64,000 bases of DNA, from contig NC_041012.1 in assembly GCF_004193775.1 (NCBI RefSeq), forward strand, positions 9,507,223 through 9,571,222, written 5' to 3'. Under the pieces are notes generated by a model, which had not been told where the DNA came from, did no database searches, and worked only from the letters and a program-made list of their open reading frames with translations. Source of the stretch: Glycine soja (Eukaryota > Streptophyta > Magnoliopsida > Fabales > Fabaceae). Positions within the stretch are counted from its first letter, which is position 1; every line of letters begins with the position of its first letter. Positions 11,210 through 23,444 of the stretch are shown one piece after another. Both the position numbers and the translations under genes were made by a program.

Positions 11210-14200
11210 ATGGCCGTCAACGACGCCGATCAATCCAATAAGTCTCACAGGACTCGTCAATCTGGTGCCAAAACCAACAAGAAGAAGAAGACTAAGAAGA
11301 AGCAAAAGCAGAATCCCGATGACGCCGGAGGATTAGAGGATCCTAAGAACCGAAACCCTAAGGCATTCGCTTTCACTTCCTCCAACAAAGCCAAGCGCTT
11401 GCAATCACGCGCCGTCGAGAAAGAGCAGCGCCGCCTCCACGTTCCCGTCATCGACCGCTCCTACGACGAACCCGCTCCCTACGTCGTCGTTGTGCAGGGC
11501 CCTCCTCAGGTGCGTGCTTATTCTTCTTCTCTTTTCTTTCACTCCAATTCAACACAACACAATGCAATTAGTTGTTAATCTTGCTTTATACTGGTTCGCT
11601 TTCAGGTTGGGAAGTCACTGTTGATTAAGTCTTTGGTTAAACATTACACGAAACATAATTTGCCTGATGTGAGAGGTCCAATTACCATCGTATCAGGTTT
11701 GTGATTCAATATATATGCGTGTGTATTTCACTGTTTTCTTTGGACTTGCTTAACGGTGATTTTTGTTTCACGTGTCAGGGAAGCAAAGGCGGGTGCAGTT
11801 TGTGGAATGTCCGAATGATATCAATGGCATGATAGATGCCGCGAAGTTTGCCGATCTAGCACTTCTTCTTATAGATGGAAGTTATGGTTTCGAAATGGTG
11901 AGTTAGTTTTTTGAATGATGATAGGTTTGTCAATGAATGTGTTTGTACTCATGTCGTGGTGCTACTGTGTGATTTTCTTGAAGTTGGTTCGGCGTTAGTT
12001 TTTATAAAATAAGGATGCTGTTTTTTTGAGATGTTACTTCACGTGCAGGAAACCTTTGAGTTCCTTAACATATTGCAAGTTCATGGGTTCCCTAAGGTCA
12101 TGGGGGTTCTCACCCACCTTGATAAATTCAAGGATGCGAAGAAGTTGAGGAAAACAAAACAGCGACTCAAGCACCGGTTCTGGACTGAAATATATGATGG
12201 CGCTAAACTGTTTTACTTATCGGGCCTTATTCATGGAAAGTAAGTTGTTACCAGAAATCTGTTTTGTTATACATTTTCTTCTTTTACATTTGTCTAGCCT
12301 TGTTACTAGTTTTACTTTATAATACTGACTTTCCTTAATTGAACAGGTATGTCAAGCGTGAAGTTCACAATCTTGCTCGATTTATATCAGTCATGAAGTT
12401 TCATCCTTTATCTTGGCGAACTTCTCACCCCTATGTTATGGTAGATCGTTTTGAAGACATCACTCCTCCTGAAAAAGTGCATGCAAATAATAAATGTGAC
12501 AGAAAAGTCACTCTTTATGGCTATCTTAGAGGCTGCAATTTGAAAATGGGCAATAAGGTGAGTTCAACAGTTGAACTATATTATTGCCTTTAGCTGAAAC
12601 TAAATTCATCATTTAGAGCTTTTTGGAAGAATGTGCCACTGATAGTTCTCAATTGATACTTAAGATGGTTCAGAGCAATAACTTTTGATTATATTAATAT
12701 TCCTCATGTTATTGTCTGCTCAAAGTTCACATTGTTTTGTCCTTTTTAACTTAAAACAAATTCATGCTTTATTTGCTGATTCTATTGCAGTATAATGTTT
12801 GTCGACAACCAATTAGTCGAAAGTGGAGAAATTATGATCTCCATGTGATCTTAATCTTATTATTTGTTTCTCTAATTTTCTTCATAATAATTTTTCTTAA
12901 ATTTAATTTCATCACTTCAGTGCATTTATTTGATACATGTTTATCAACCACTAATTTGCTATTTATTCTCTATTCATGCACTATAGTTAGTAACCATTCC
13001 CCCCTGAAATATCCAAGAACTCTTTCCTTCTCCGTAAGGGATTTCAATGTATATATTACATAAAAGGAGTTTAGTTATGGCATAGTTTCACTGTTTTAGC
13101 TTTGATACTTGCTAGAAGTGTTTAATTCCTTTAGACTATCTTCTTAGATCAATACAGTGATCAGATGGTACTCAGAAGTATTATGTTTATGTGCTCCCAA
13201 ATGTTGGTAGTCTAATTAGTTGGAATTTGGAAATCAGGTGCACATAGCAGGAGTGGGTGATTATAGTTTAGCTGTTGTTACTGCTTTACCTGATCCTTGT
13301 CCTCTTCCATCTGCCGCAAAAAAGAAAGGACTGCGTGATAAGGAAAAGTTATTCTATGCTCCCATGTCTGGCCTTGGGGATCTTTTGTACGACAAAGATG
13401 CTGTATACATAAATATTAATGATCACCTTGTTCAATTCTCAAAAGTTGATGAAAACTCTGCTATGACGAGTAAAGGTCAGTGGATAGTTTCTTTTCTTCA
13501 TGCATCATATTTTTATCCTTGTTCATTAAATCATATTGTGGTCATATGGTAGCAGAATTGAATATATTTCATGCATTTTATCTTTGATTGTGAAATTATA
13601 TTATGATCATATGATGACAGATCTTTTTGCAGAAAATTTCAAGGTATTGTGTCATGGAACTTTTATCATTAAGTCATTATGATCACACGTGCCAGCTATC
13701 TATAGTATTCTTTTTTTACCTGTATCATTTTAATATAATTGCCGGTTACAATAGTATACTTGTTTGTTTTACTTATCCAATTTCTTCCCTATTCAAATAT
13801 TTTATTTTCATTAAAATTCTCGTACGCTTTGGACAGGAAAGGGTGGAGATATTGGGGAGGATTTGGTGAAATCGCTACAGAATATCAAATACTCAATTAA
13901 TGAAAAACTAGAGAACAGCTTTATCAATATTTTTGGTCAAAAGACAAATGTGTCATCAGAAGCTCTAGGTGATGCACATGGCACAAACAAGGAAGTTGAA
14001 CCAAATGGCAAAACAGAAGCTTTGGATAAATATCAGCCTGGGGCTGTTATAACTGGTGAAGATAATAACAAAATGGATTTGGATGGTTCAGAATCATCTG
14101 ATCAGGATGAAGATGATGCCACAGACAGAGAACCCTCTGGTTCTGATGATGATGACAAAGATGCACCAAATAGTAATGCTAGTAATGGAGTCCATTTGCA

Positions 14201-17200
14201 AGAACATATTGAGTTTCATGATGGAAGACAGAGGAGAAGAGCAATATTTGGAAATGATGTTGATCAAAATGATCTGATGGTGAGCTTTAAGCAATTGTGT
14301 TTGTTTTTGAGTCATGCCTCACTTATACCCACAGGCCACAGGAAAGAAATTAGATTGTGTTATGGCCATTCCCTTTCAGTTATTTTTTTACCTGGAATCT
14401 GTTTACATAGGATCAAGCTTATACTATATTGAATTTTAGACCAAGCTAAAACTTATATTGAATTGTGTAGTCTATAAAATTATTTTTCTTCTGTTTTACT
14501 TTTGTTTGTGATATGTGTATCGGCTTGCATCAATAGTACTCTACTGGGTTACTCATAATTTCAGACTGACTTCATTGACAGGATTCAGAAGGGGATGATG
14601 ATGGTGATACCAGTGATGATGATGTAGAATCTTCAGAAGAGGAGGAGGAAGATGACAATGATAATGATGACACAAATGGTGCAGTTTTCCTCCTATCTTT
14701 GTCTATATTTTTTATCTTGTCTGTTCTTATCTGGCTGTATAAATGTGTTGTATTCATGCTCTCATCTCAGTACTAGGTCTTGGTAAATCCTTGTAAATTA
14801 ATCAATATTCTTATCCCGTGTTAATTGCTACAAGTCAGTAACTTGTTGCTGGAGGGTTTATATTTTTTCTGACATTTCGTTCTTGTTTTTTTTCATAGAA
14901 GATAACATGGGTAATGTTTCCAAATGGAAAGAGTCTTTGGCAGAAAGAAATCTCTCACGGAAAACTCCTAGTTTGATGCAACTTGTGTACGGGGAATCTA
15001 CAATTAATTCCACCACTATAAACAGAGATAATGATAATAGTGGGGATGAGGAAAGTGATGATGACTTTTTTAAGCCCATAGAAGAAGTGAAAAAGGTTGG
15101 TCCTTTACTACCTTGCAGTTGCAGGACTTATACCAAATTTCTCATGTAATTATTGCTCTGCTATGCTTCTTTCTGGTTAATGACAATTATAAAAAGCAAC
15201 ATTTGAAATGTATATGTTGGTATATTTAAAAATCCTCATTTAAATTTGTTAGCCCTCAGATTGTCCTTATTTGCTTCATAAACTAAGTATCTGTGTTTCC
15301 TTTTGTCTTTAAAATCTATAGCAAAACGTGAGAGATGGATTGAATGACGATGGGATGGTCAACACTGAGGATTGTTCCAAGTGTACACAATTTGTGGATC
15401 AGAGATGGGATGAGAATGATAATGAGGAGATTCGCAATCGATTTGTGACTGGCAATTTGGCAAAAGCTGCACTTAGAAATGCATTACCAGCAGCTAATAC
15501 TGAAGAGGAAAATGATGATGTCTATGGTGACTTTGAAGATTTGGAAACAGGAGAAAAGCATGAGAATCATCAGACGGATGATGCTTTGGCTGCAACAACA
15601 CACAAGGGAGATGATTTAGAAGCTGAGGAGCGGAGGCTTAAGAAACTTGCTCTTCGTGCTAAGTTTGACTCTCAATATCCTTTTTATCTCTCTTCGTATA
15701 CTTATTTAATTAATATGAACCATTACTTGACTTACTTCTGATAACCCCACCCCCCCTCCTGTAAAAAGACTAGTTTTTCTCAGAATAAGGGAGAATGCCA
15801 CATTTATTGCTTTTAGGTTCTGACTTTATAGAATCATGACTTTAAATTCCATACATTGTTTGTCTTATCTAAAGGTTAACACCCTCTCCCCTCTCCAACA
15901 TGCAAAAAAAAATCCTCTGGAGGACTAGGCCTATGTTTGATTTTAAGTTACAGAAGTACTTTTACAAATTCCAATACAAAATTGCGTGTTCCAATGCATG
16001 AATTCAGAAGGAAAGATTTGTTGCTTTTGAAGTAAAAGTACTTTTGAGCTCTCTCAACTTTTAATCCAAACAGGCACTAGAAAGTAGATATAGTATAATA
16101 GCAACATTCTCAATTTGTTATGTTTTCTAATGCTGTCTTGCACTTGTTACCTGGGTTCTAGTGGTGGAGCTTCTTTCAGTTGAGTCTCTCTTGTCCTTTC
16201 ACTTTCCTCACTGCCAATGCTTGATGTTTTTCTCCATAGTTAAGGTCCTAGCTAAGTCAGCCATGGATGGACCGCATAGAAAACTTCATCAAGGCCCTGT
16301 CTCCTAAACTTGAGTAATAATATGGATCCTATGGCTCAACCATTGATATGAACAATATGGATGAAGCTTCTACTTTTTGTTTGGTCCTGATTCATTTTAT
16401 TAAAAGCAAATTGTTGGGTGCATTTTGGCTCTATATTTTGTTACCTTAATTGTGATTCACATTTGATGATGACTCTGGGTCATCAGAGGAAGATACTGGT
16501 AATGAAAATGAAGACAAGTTCCGTCGTGGTCAAGCTAATGAAAGTAGCTATTTTGACAAGGTAAATTGCTTATATTAGGTCTCAACTTCCATGTTATATG
16601 ATGGCTACTAACTCTTGGTTTTTGCCAGTTGAAAGAGGAGATTGAACTCCAGAAACAAATGAATATAGCTGAACTCAACGATCTTGATGAGGCTACCCGA
16701 TTGGAGATAGAAGGCTTCCGAACAGGAACTTATCTAAGATTGGAGATTCATGATGTTCCTTGTGAGATGGTTGAATACTTTGATCCCTACCATCCAATAT
16801 TGGTTGGAGGGATTGGTATAGGGGAGGAAAATGTTGGATACATGCAGGTCAGTGGAATTTTTAAAACATAATTCCTTATAAAGTTTAAGTCAATAAAACT
16901 AAGATGCCAAAAATGTCTACAATTGGGCGGTAATATTATAAGGAAAATGTATGTTCATTCAAAGCAAATTGGTTGCGATTTCTATTTGACTTGATTGTTT
17001 AATGCAATAATCTCAAAGACAAGAGATGTGTCACCATCACCAAACTTGGTAGAGCATCAAAATGAGACTTCCTGTTGATGTTGAAGAGACAAAATAATTT
17101 CTTTGTTTTGTGAATGGTAACGTGGACCATCTATATGTATGGAATGTAATGAGCTGTTTGTGTAGAAGTGATAACTTGGCTTCAAAAACATGTTATTACA

Positions 17201-19505
17201 TGTTAATTAGCATCCTGAGTTTAATTTTTCAAGTTGATTGAAAGTTGAAACTTTCTTGTCTTTGTTTCCTCTTTGCTTCCAGGCCAGGTTAAAGCGGCAC
17301 AGGTGGCACAAGAAAGTTTTGAAGACTAGAGACCCAATTATTGTATCTGTTGGATGGAGGCGTTACCAGACAACCCCAATTTATGCCATTGAGGATAGTA
17401 ATGGAAGGGATCGTATGCTAAAATATACTCCAGAACACATGCATTGCCTTGCTATGTTTTGGGGCCCTCTTGCTCCTCCCAACACTGGGGTTGTAGCCTT
17501 TCAGAACTTATCAAACAATCAGGTCAGGCAGTACATTCCTTTTTGCTGTTATATGCCCTTTAATTCCATCTCAAACTATGGGATGTTTATTTTTGTAGGT
17601 TTTTCTGTTATAATTGTGCTTAGTGCCTGAGAGGATGTATTCTGTTTATCAGGCAACATTTAGGATTACTGCAACTGCAGTTGTACTTGAGTTTAATCAT
17701 GCAGCAAGGATAGTGAAGAAAATCAAATTGGTTGGTTATCCATGCAAGATATTCAAGAAGACAGCACTTATCAAGGATATGTTTACCTCAGATCTTGAAG
17801 TAGCTCGTTTTGAAGGTGCAGCTATTCGGACAGTCAGTGGGATTAGGGGGCAGGTCAAGAAGGTCTGTTAATTGTCAAATTGAGACAATGCCATATATTA
17901 TACTGATGATTTGTTTTGGTAGTTTCTGTTGGACATGTATAATTTAATTTGCCATCTATTTTGTGCTAATTTATTTTCTTTAATCTGGCAGGCTGCAAAA
18001 GAAGAGATAGGTAATCAAGCGAAAAGGAAGGGTGGGCAAACCAAAGAAGGAATTGCTAGGTGCACTTTTGAAGACAAAATTCTGATGAGTGACATAGTTT
18101 TCCTGCGTGCATGGACTCAAGTTGAAGTTCCTCAGTTTTATAATCCATTGACAACAGCATTGCAGCCTCGTGACATGACCTGGAAAGGAATGAAAACTGT
18201 TGCAGAATTGAGAAGAGAGCATAATCTTGCTATTCCTGTAAATAAAGATTCACTTTACAAGGTATTTTCTAGTTTGATACCAATGTGGATCATTTACCTG
18301 CCTGATGCACTTAGATACATTTCTCTCCTCCCTTATGGTTGTGTCTACTTATTTTTATTTTCCTTCTCTTTTGGCAGAAAATTGAAAGAAAACCTAGAAA
18401 ATTCAATCCAGTGGTGATTCCCAAGTCTCTACAAGCGAGTCTACCCTTTGCATCAAAACCGAAGGATATTTCCAAGCGAAAAAAGCCGTTACTTGAGGAG
18501 AGAAGGGCAAGGGGTGTTGTCATGGAACCTCGAGAGCGCAAAGTTCATACTCTTGTTCAACACCTCCAGTTAATAGATAGGGAGAAGGTAAGTATGTTAG
18601 CTGATAGTTTGTTTGCTTGACTTTTGTTATTTGAATTTCTATTCAGGATTTCTTAGCAGACTGTGAAATTGGCTTGGGATTATACTCCTTTGCTAAAAAG
18701 TATTTCTGTTCCATTTTATTGGATGGCAAGTCTCTTAAATTTGAGAGTGCCTCAACTACAAACACTAAATCTTCCTTTTATTTCACTAAAATTCTAAGAA
18801 AGCTTTCACTAGCCATTAGCCAATGACTTTGTAGCTTAATGGCTGCCGTCCTCTGGAAATACTTGATCCTGGGTTCTATTCCTAACCCAGCAGTTACAGT
18901 GCATTTAATAATGTTTTTCCATCACATATAGGTCTTTGGTTGGACCTTCCTTTTAACTGAATAATATAGTCATGGATTAATCTGTAAGTTTGAAAACTCA
19001 ATTGCAACTCTTGATGGTTTATATCTATTCCTTTTCTTGCTTCAAGGTATTGATGGTCAATCGTCAATGTATTAATTACTAACCATCCTATAGATTTTTC
19101 CTGTTGAGAAATTTATTTCATGTTGACTAAGGTGTAATTTCCTGCTATTGATGCTTATAATATTATTTAGAAAAATAATATTTGCTTAAAAGAGATATCT
19201 TGAGTTTTTTTTTTCTTCCCAAAGTTCTGTAGCAATACCATTCATAACAAGTGTCATTGTTATGACGCAGCTTAATTTTTTCCATTTAAAGCACTACTTT
19301 TGCATGTCTTTTGACATAAACCTATTTTCTGAGCCTCTTTCAGATGAAAAAGCGAAAGCTTAAGGAAGAGAATAAGAGGAAAGCACTTGAAGCAGAGAGT
19401 GCAAAAGAAGAGCTGTTGTTGAGAAAGCGCCGGAGAGAGGAGAGAAGAGACAAATACCGGAAGGAAGACAAGCAGAATAAGAAAATTCGGAGAGCAGAGG
19501 TTTGA
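11210..19505 (+). CDS. BMS1: Ribosome biogenesis GTPase BMS1
   Basis: Seventeen exons, all in phase: 11210-11509, 11606-11696, 11779-11897, 12049-12239, 12347-12557, 13238-13475, 13837-14279, 14582-14678, 14899-15095, 15322-15674, 16461-16560, 16629-16847, 17283-17522, 17653-17862, 17992-18261, 18378-18587, 19344-19505. They give 1216 residues, close to yeast and human BMS1. A basic N-terminal region ([10 protein letters not shown]) is followed by the P-loop GPPQVGKS at about residues 97-104, split by intron 1, and by THLDKF about 192-197 in place of the usual NKxD. A long acidic middle region is encoded by exons 7-10. The conserved C-terminal half includes [20 protein letters not shown] and GIRGQVKK, and the protein ends in a Lys/Arg-rich coiled tail. 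Known role: nucleolar GTPase of the SSU processome, needed for 18S rRNA maturation. Intron 10 is of U12 AT-AC type; intron 16 contains a SINE-like sequence. Confidence 0.95.
15675..16460 (+). other. U12-type AT-AC intron of BMS1
   Basis: The coding frame before and after joins perfectly only if the intron starts with ATATCCTTTT and ends with AC. ATATCCTT is the consensus U12 5' splice site. Twelve or so bases before the end is TACCTTAAT (about 16442-16450), a close match to the U12 branch site TTCCTTAAC. The ligated frame reads FDSQ then FDDDSG. No GT-AG pair near these borders keeps the frame. Confidence 0.88.
15928..16076. mobile_element. Harbinger-like MITE inside the U12 intron
   Basis: A 149-bp element with imperfect terminal inverted repeats, GGCCTATGTTTGATTTTAAG at the left against TGCCTGTTTGGATTAAAAG (right end reverse complemented), plus a second inverted pair, AGTACTTTTAC/GTAAAAGTACT, further in. 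It is flanked by CTA on both sides (15925-15927 and 16077-16079), which fits the 3-bp target duplication of PIF/Harbinger (Tourist) elements. No coding capacity. Confidence 0.6.
18825..18930 (+). repeat. tRNA-derived SINE-like sequence in BMS1 intron 16
   Basis: TAGCTTAATGG (18832-18842) resembles the Pol III A box and GGTTCTATTCC (18872-18882) the B box (GGTTCGANNCC with one change), 40 bp apart as in tRNA-derived promoters. No complete cloverleaf is evident, so a SINE fragment or decayed tRNA is more likely than a working tRNA gene. Ends are uncertain. Confidence 0.45.
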
Positions 19506-22500
19506 GTTTACGACTTGAACCAACTCCAAAAAAGAGAAAAATGAAAGAGGAAATTTCACGTATTCAGCATCGTGTCGTTTGTTTTTGAAATGTTGCTCTA
19601 CGGATTTGTGGAATTACGGGGCAACATTGATAGATAAAAATGCTTGGGGATTGAAATTAGTGAGCTTAGAATTAAGCGTGCTTCGGCTTCTAAATCATGT
19701 TAGTTACATGTATTACTACACAAATTTATAATAAAATTGTTTTGCATGTTGTTACTATCCTGAATATCATCAATTTTGATCGAGGATTTGACCTTCAACC
19801 GTGCTTGTGTAAAAAAATTATTTCAAATTCCATGGAAAATAATTTCTATTGGTTTATGAACTGTGCTTATAAGCTTTTACATGGTTAATTATCTTCCTTT
19901 CCATTGAATTATCTTAAGCTTAGGGTATGTTTAGAAGTGAAGTTTTAGAAAGAAACACGATAATTTTTTGTTTTTAAATTAAAAGTAATGTAATGTTTAT
20001 AAAAATAAATAAAAGATTAACATATTAACTATGTTAATTTATTGTTTTGTATTTATTTTTAAAAATTAAATTAAATAAGAGTTTTAAGTGGAGCTTCTAT
20101 GCGTTTTATAGATCAGTTTTTAGTAATTAACAGTCTTCAGAATTCTGTTACTTTTTGTAATAGATTTATTATATAAAAAAATAGGTAAATTATGAGGATT
20201 TATTAGAGCAATTGAGTGAGGAATGATTTATGTTGCGCTGGGAATGGTATCCAATTCTGTTTCTCCTTTGACTCTTGCTTTCCAATAATAATGATACTTT
20301 TGCCTGTTCTGTTTATTCTCATGTGACAGGGTTGTCTTGATTCCTATGCCTGTGCCCCTCTGCTCCATCTCATTATGCATGATGTAAAATATTAAAAGGC
20401 AATAACTTTAGAATTTCAATTTTTTAATTAATATAATTTTTATATTATTTATTTTCACCGTATCTTATACATAAATAAATTTTAAAAAAATCAACAACAT
20501 TGACTTAAATAATAGTAACTTGTATTTCTTAACCAAATAATTTAGGGTTGGTCCTTAAGTATCAATATCAAGTCATTTGTGTTGGAAGAAAATTTAAATG
20601 TTTTTATTGGGTTGAATTGAATTTCAGATTTAACTTTAAAAAAATAATTCTAATTCAATTCAAATTTAACTTATATGTACATATATTTTTATTTATAAGT
20701 TTGTGATATTACTGATGCTTATATTTTTTTGCGTAAAATTATAATTTTTATGCATTCTCAATGCGAAAGTTTTACACTATCAATTCATACGAAATCTTGA
20801 TAAATATGATTTTTAAGCTAAACATTATAAAAGTAAACAAATTTAACAAACATGTTAATTTTTAATTAAATGAGAGTGAATTTTGTTTTTATTCTGTCAT
20901 AGTATATATTACTTTTTCTCTAGCTTATATTTATTTATGAAAGATGTTCAATCAAAAATATTGTTTATTAATTATTTAAATAAAGATATATAAATATAAT
21001 TATCATGTTGTACACATTTATTCTTAATAGGTTAAATTACTTATTTAGTTCTTATAGTTTCATGATTCTTACTTTTTTAGTTTGAAAGTGATCTTTTTAG
21101 TTCATATAGTTTATATTTTTAATTCTTAGTCCCTAAGTATTTTTTTTAATCTTGTATTTTAATTCTCTTTTAATCTCTATAATTTAAAAATTATAGGATT
21201 AAAAAAATAAGAATCATGAAATTATAGAGATGAAAAAGATCATTTTTAAAATTACAAGGACTAAAAGAGAATTAAAATATAAATTATAAAGACTAAAAAG
21301 ACCACTTTTAAACTATAGAGACTAAAAAAATAAGAATCATAAAATTACAAGACTAAAAGAGAATAAAAATATAAATTATAAGAACTAAAAAGATCATTTT
21401 TAAATTATAAGAATTAAAAAAAGTAAGAATCATGAAACTATAAAGATTAAATAATTAATTTAACCTTCTTAAAAATATATATTTTTGAAGAGTTTTAGTA
21501 TTAGTATTATTAATTATACGATAACTTAAAGCCCTGTTTCACTTGCATTGCATTATGGGTATATGAACTAAGGCATACATTTACAAATGGTGGGAGAAAA
21601 AAAAAACACTAATGTCAACCAGGAAACCAGGGGAAGGTAAATGTGCCCATCAAGGCGAAGAAGTTCTCTAACGTACGGTGAGAGTGAAACATAAGAAGTT
21701 TCCCTATGTGTGAGTGGAAAAAAGAGGTTTTTCTGTAGTTTGATTGTGACTTGTTCCTTAAATAAATAAAAAAGACCAAGAAAAAAAAATTAAGGCACTT
21801 GAATTTGAAGAACAATTTTTTGAGATGGTTGATTCACATTTACTTTTTATCTCGTCGTGGCTTTAATAACTGATGTAACATGACCTCCAATTTTACTAGA
21901 GCCGGTTGCAGAGAATCTCGAAATATAGGAAGTATAAATATGTTTAAATTGGTTTCTTTTGGTTTTATTCTGGTCTTTGTTTTATATATCTTAGGCGTTA
22001 GACCCTCTTAATGGAACATGATTGGTCTTAATTACTTTTGAATCCCCCATTATTTCTAAGACACCCTTCTTCTTCTTCTTTTTTGTTATTTTTCTTTTTA
22101 AATATCTTCTTGTATTGATATATTAATTCCCAAATTCGTATTTCTCAAAACACAGCACGCGTTTTTCTCTAGAAATTAACAGCAAGAATTAAACTTTTTG
22201 AAAGTCATGTATATTGTGAAATAAAACCTTGTCCATATCGCACGTTATTATTATTTTATAAAAGTAGAAATGAGATAGCAAAAGAAAGATGCTTTGTGGT
22301 GGTTAAACTTTCAAAAATAGCATATTATAATTAAAAATCATTAATAGTGAGGGACCACACCACAGGAATAAAAATGGGCAGATTAATTAGCATCATAAGC
22401 ATTGACTTATAACTATTAGTAGTGTACTGCACATGCACCATGCAGCATCAATCAGTTTCCAGAAAAAGAAAGAGCGAAAAAAAAGAATCACGAGACAAGT

Positions 22501-23444
22501 TTTGTGGAGTTTTGAGTGAAATAAAACAAAAGAAATTGAGCATCCATTGTGAACAGCAAGATCATACATCAGCAACACCTTTCAATATAATTAATATCTG
22601 ATGTTAAGTTGAGATTGAGAAGCCAACACACACACATATATACAAGCTTCTACTACTACTACTACTACTACTCTTCTCCCTCAAAGCTTAATTAAACTTG
22701 AACAAACAGATCTATCTAAGAGCCTGTACCTGTGAACAGGTCACTTCTCCACTATCTCTCTCTCTCACTCACTCACTTTTTCCACTTTGATGTTTTTGTT
22801 AGGTTGTTCCATGATTCTCTCACCCCACCATTTTTTAGCTTGCCACAAATCTCTCGGCTTCAAATTTAAATGCCAAGTAAGAAAAGTGTTTAGGGTAAAT
22901 ATTAAAGGCCTGATTTTGCATTTTTATCCACTGATGCAGGCAAGTCAGAGCACATATCAACTCACTTTATCTGAATTCTGTTTGAGACAGGGTTGGTATC
23001 TATATATCTAGATGCATGTTTGGATGGGCAAAAATTATTTCGTATGGTGCTAAAGCCTTCAAAAGTTATATGTGCATTCATTTAAATGTGATTTATTCTA
23101 AAAGGATCATTAATAGTTCCCTTCCTTTCAAAAGTTATTCTTTCTATACATGTTTTGGACAATGTTGTAACAATACAATACTAACTTGCTTTTGAATTGA
23201 TTAGTGTAGAATCCCTCAAGGTCAGTCTTTGCTCCTACTGGATAATTAACTTTTCCAACACCTAAAATTCTCATATACAATGGTCTGAATAAAGAATCAA
23301 AGATCTAACATTGGTAAAACAATTAATAATATTCTTTGTATAATATTAATGCCAAAGGTATATTATATCTCTTTTGTTATTTCAATTCTTGACAAATTTA
23401 TTTGGACATTTCAAATTTTCAAGACTAGAAATAATTCTGGATAG
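19506..23444. other. Intergenic between BMS1 and the B3 gene
   Basis: About 3.9 kb of AT-rich sequence. It holds the BMS1 3' flank, a foldback element at 21030-21465, a short ACT trinucleotide run near 22651-22672, and a CT/CTCA-rich tract at about 22751-22778 that probably belongs to the promoter or leader of the B3 gene. I see no further gene. Confidence 0.65.
21030..21465. mobile_element. Mutator-type foldback element (non-autonomous)
   Basis: The left end GGTTAAATTACTTATTTAG pairs with the reverse complement of the right end (GGTTAAATTAATTATTTAA), and the match continues inward through ATAGTTTCATGATTCTTACTT. The arms also contain several degenerate direct repeats built on AAGAATCAT and GACTAAAA. 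The flanks are TTCTTAATA (21021-21029) and TTCTTAAAA (21466-21474), a 9-bp target duplication with one mismatch, which fits Mutator-like elements. No coding capacity; RNA from it would form a long hairpin. Confidence 0.65.

Noticed and set aside
18832..18882. Possible functional tRNA gene
   Set aside because: A- and B-box-like sequences are present, but I could not build an acceptor stem or anticodon arm, and the invariant G of the B box is changed; SINE-like remnant preferred.
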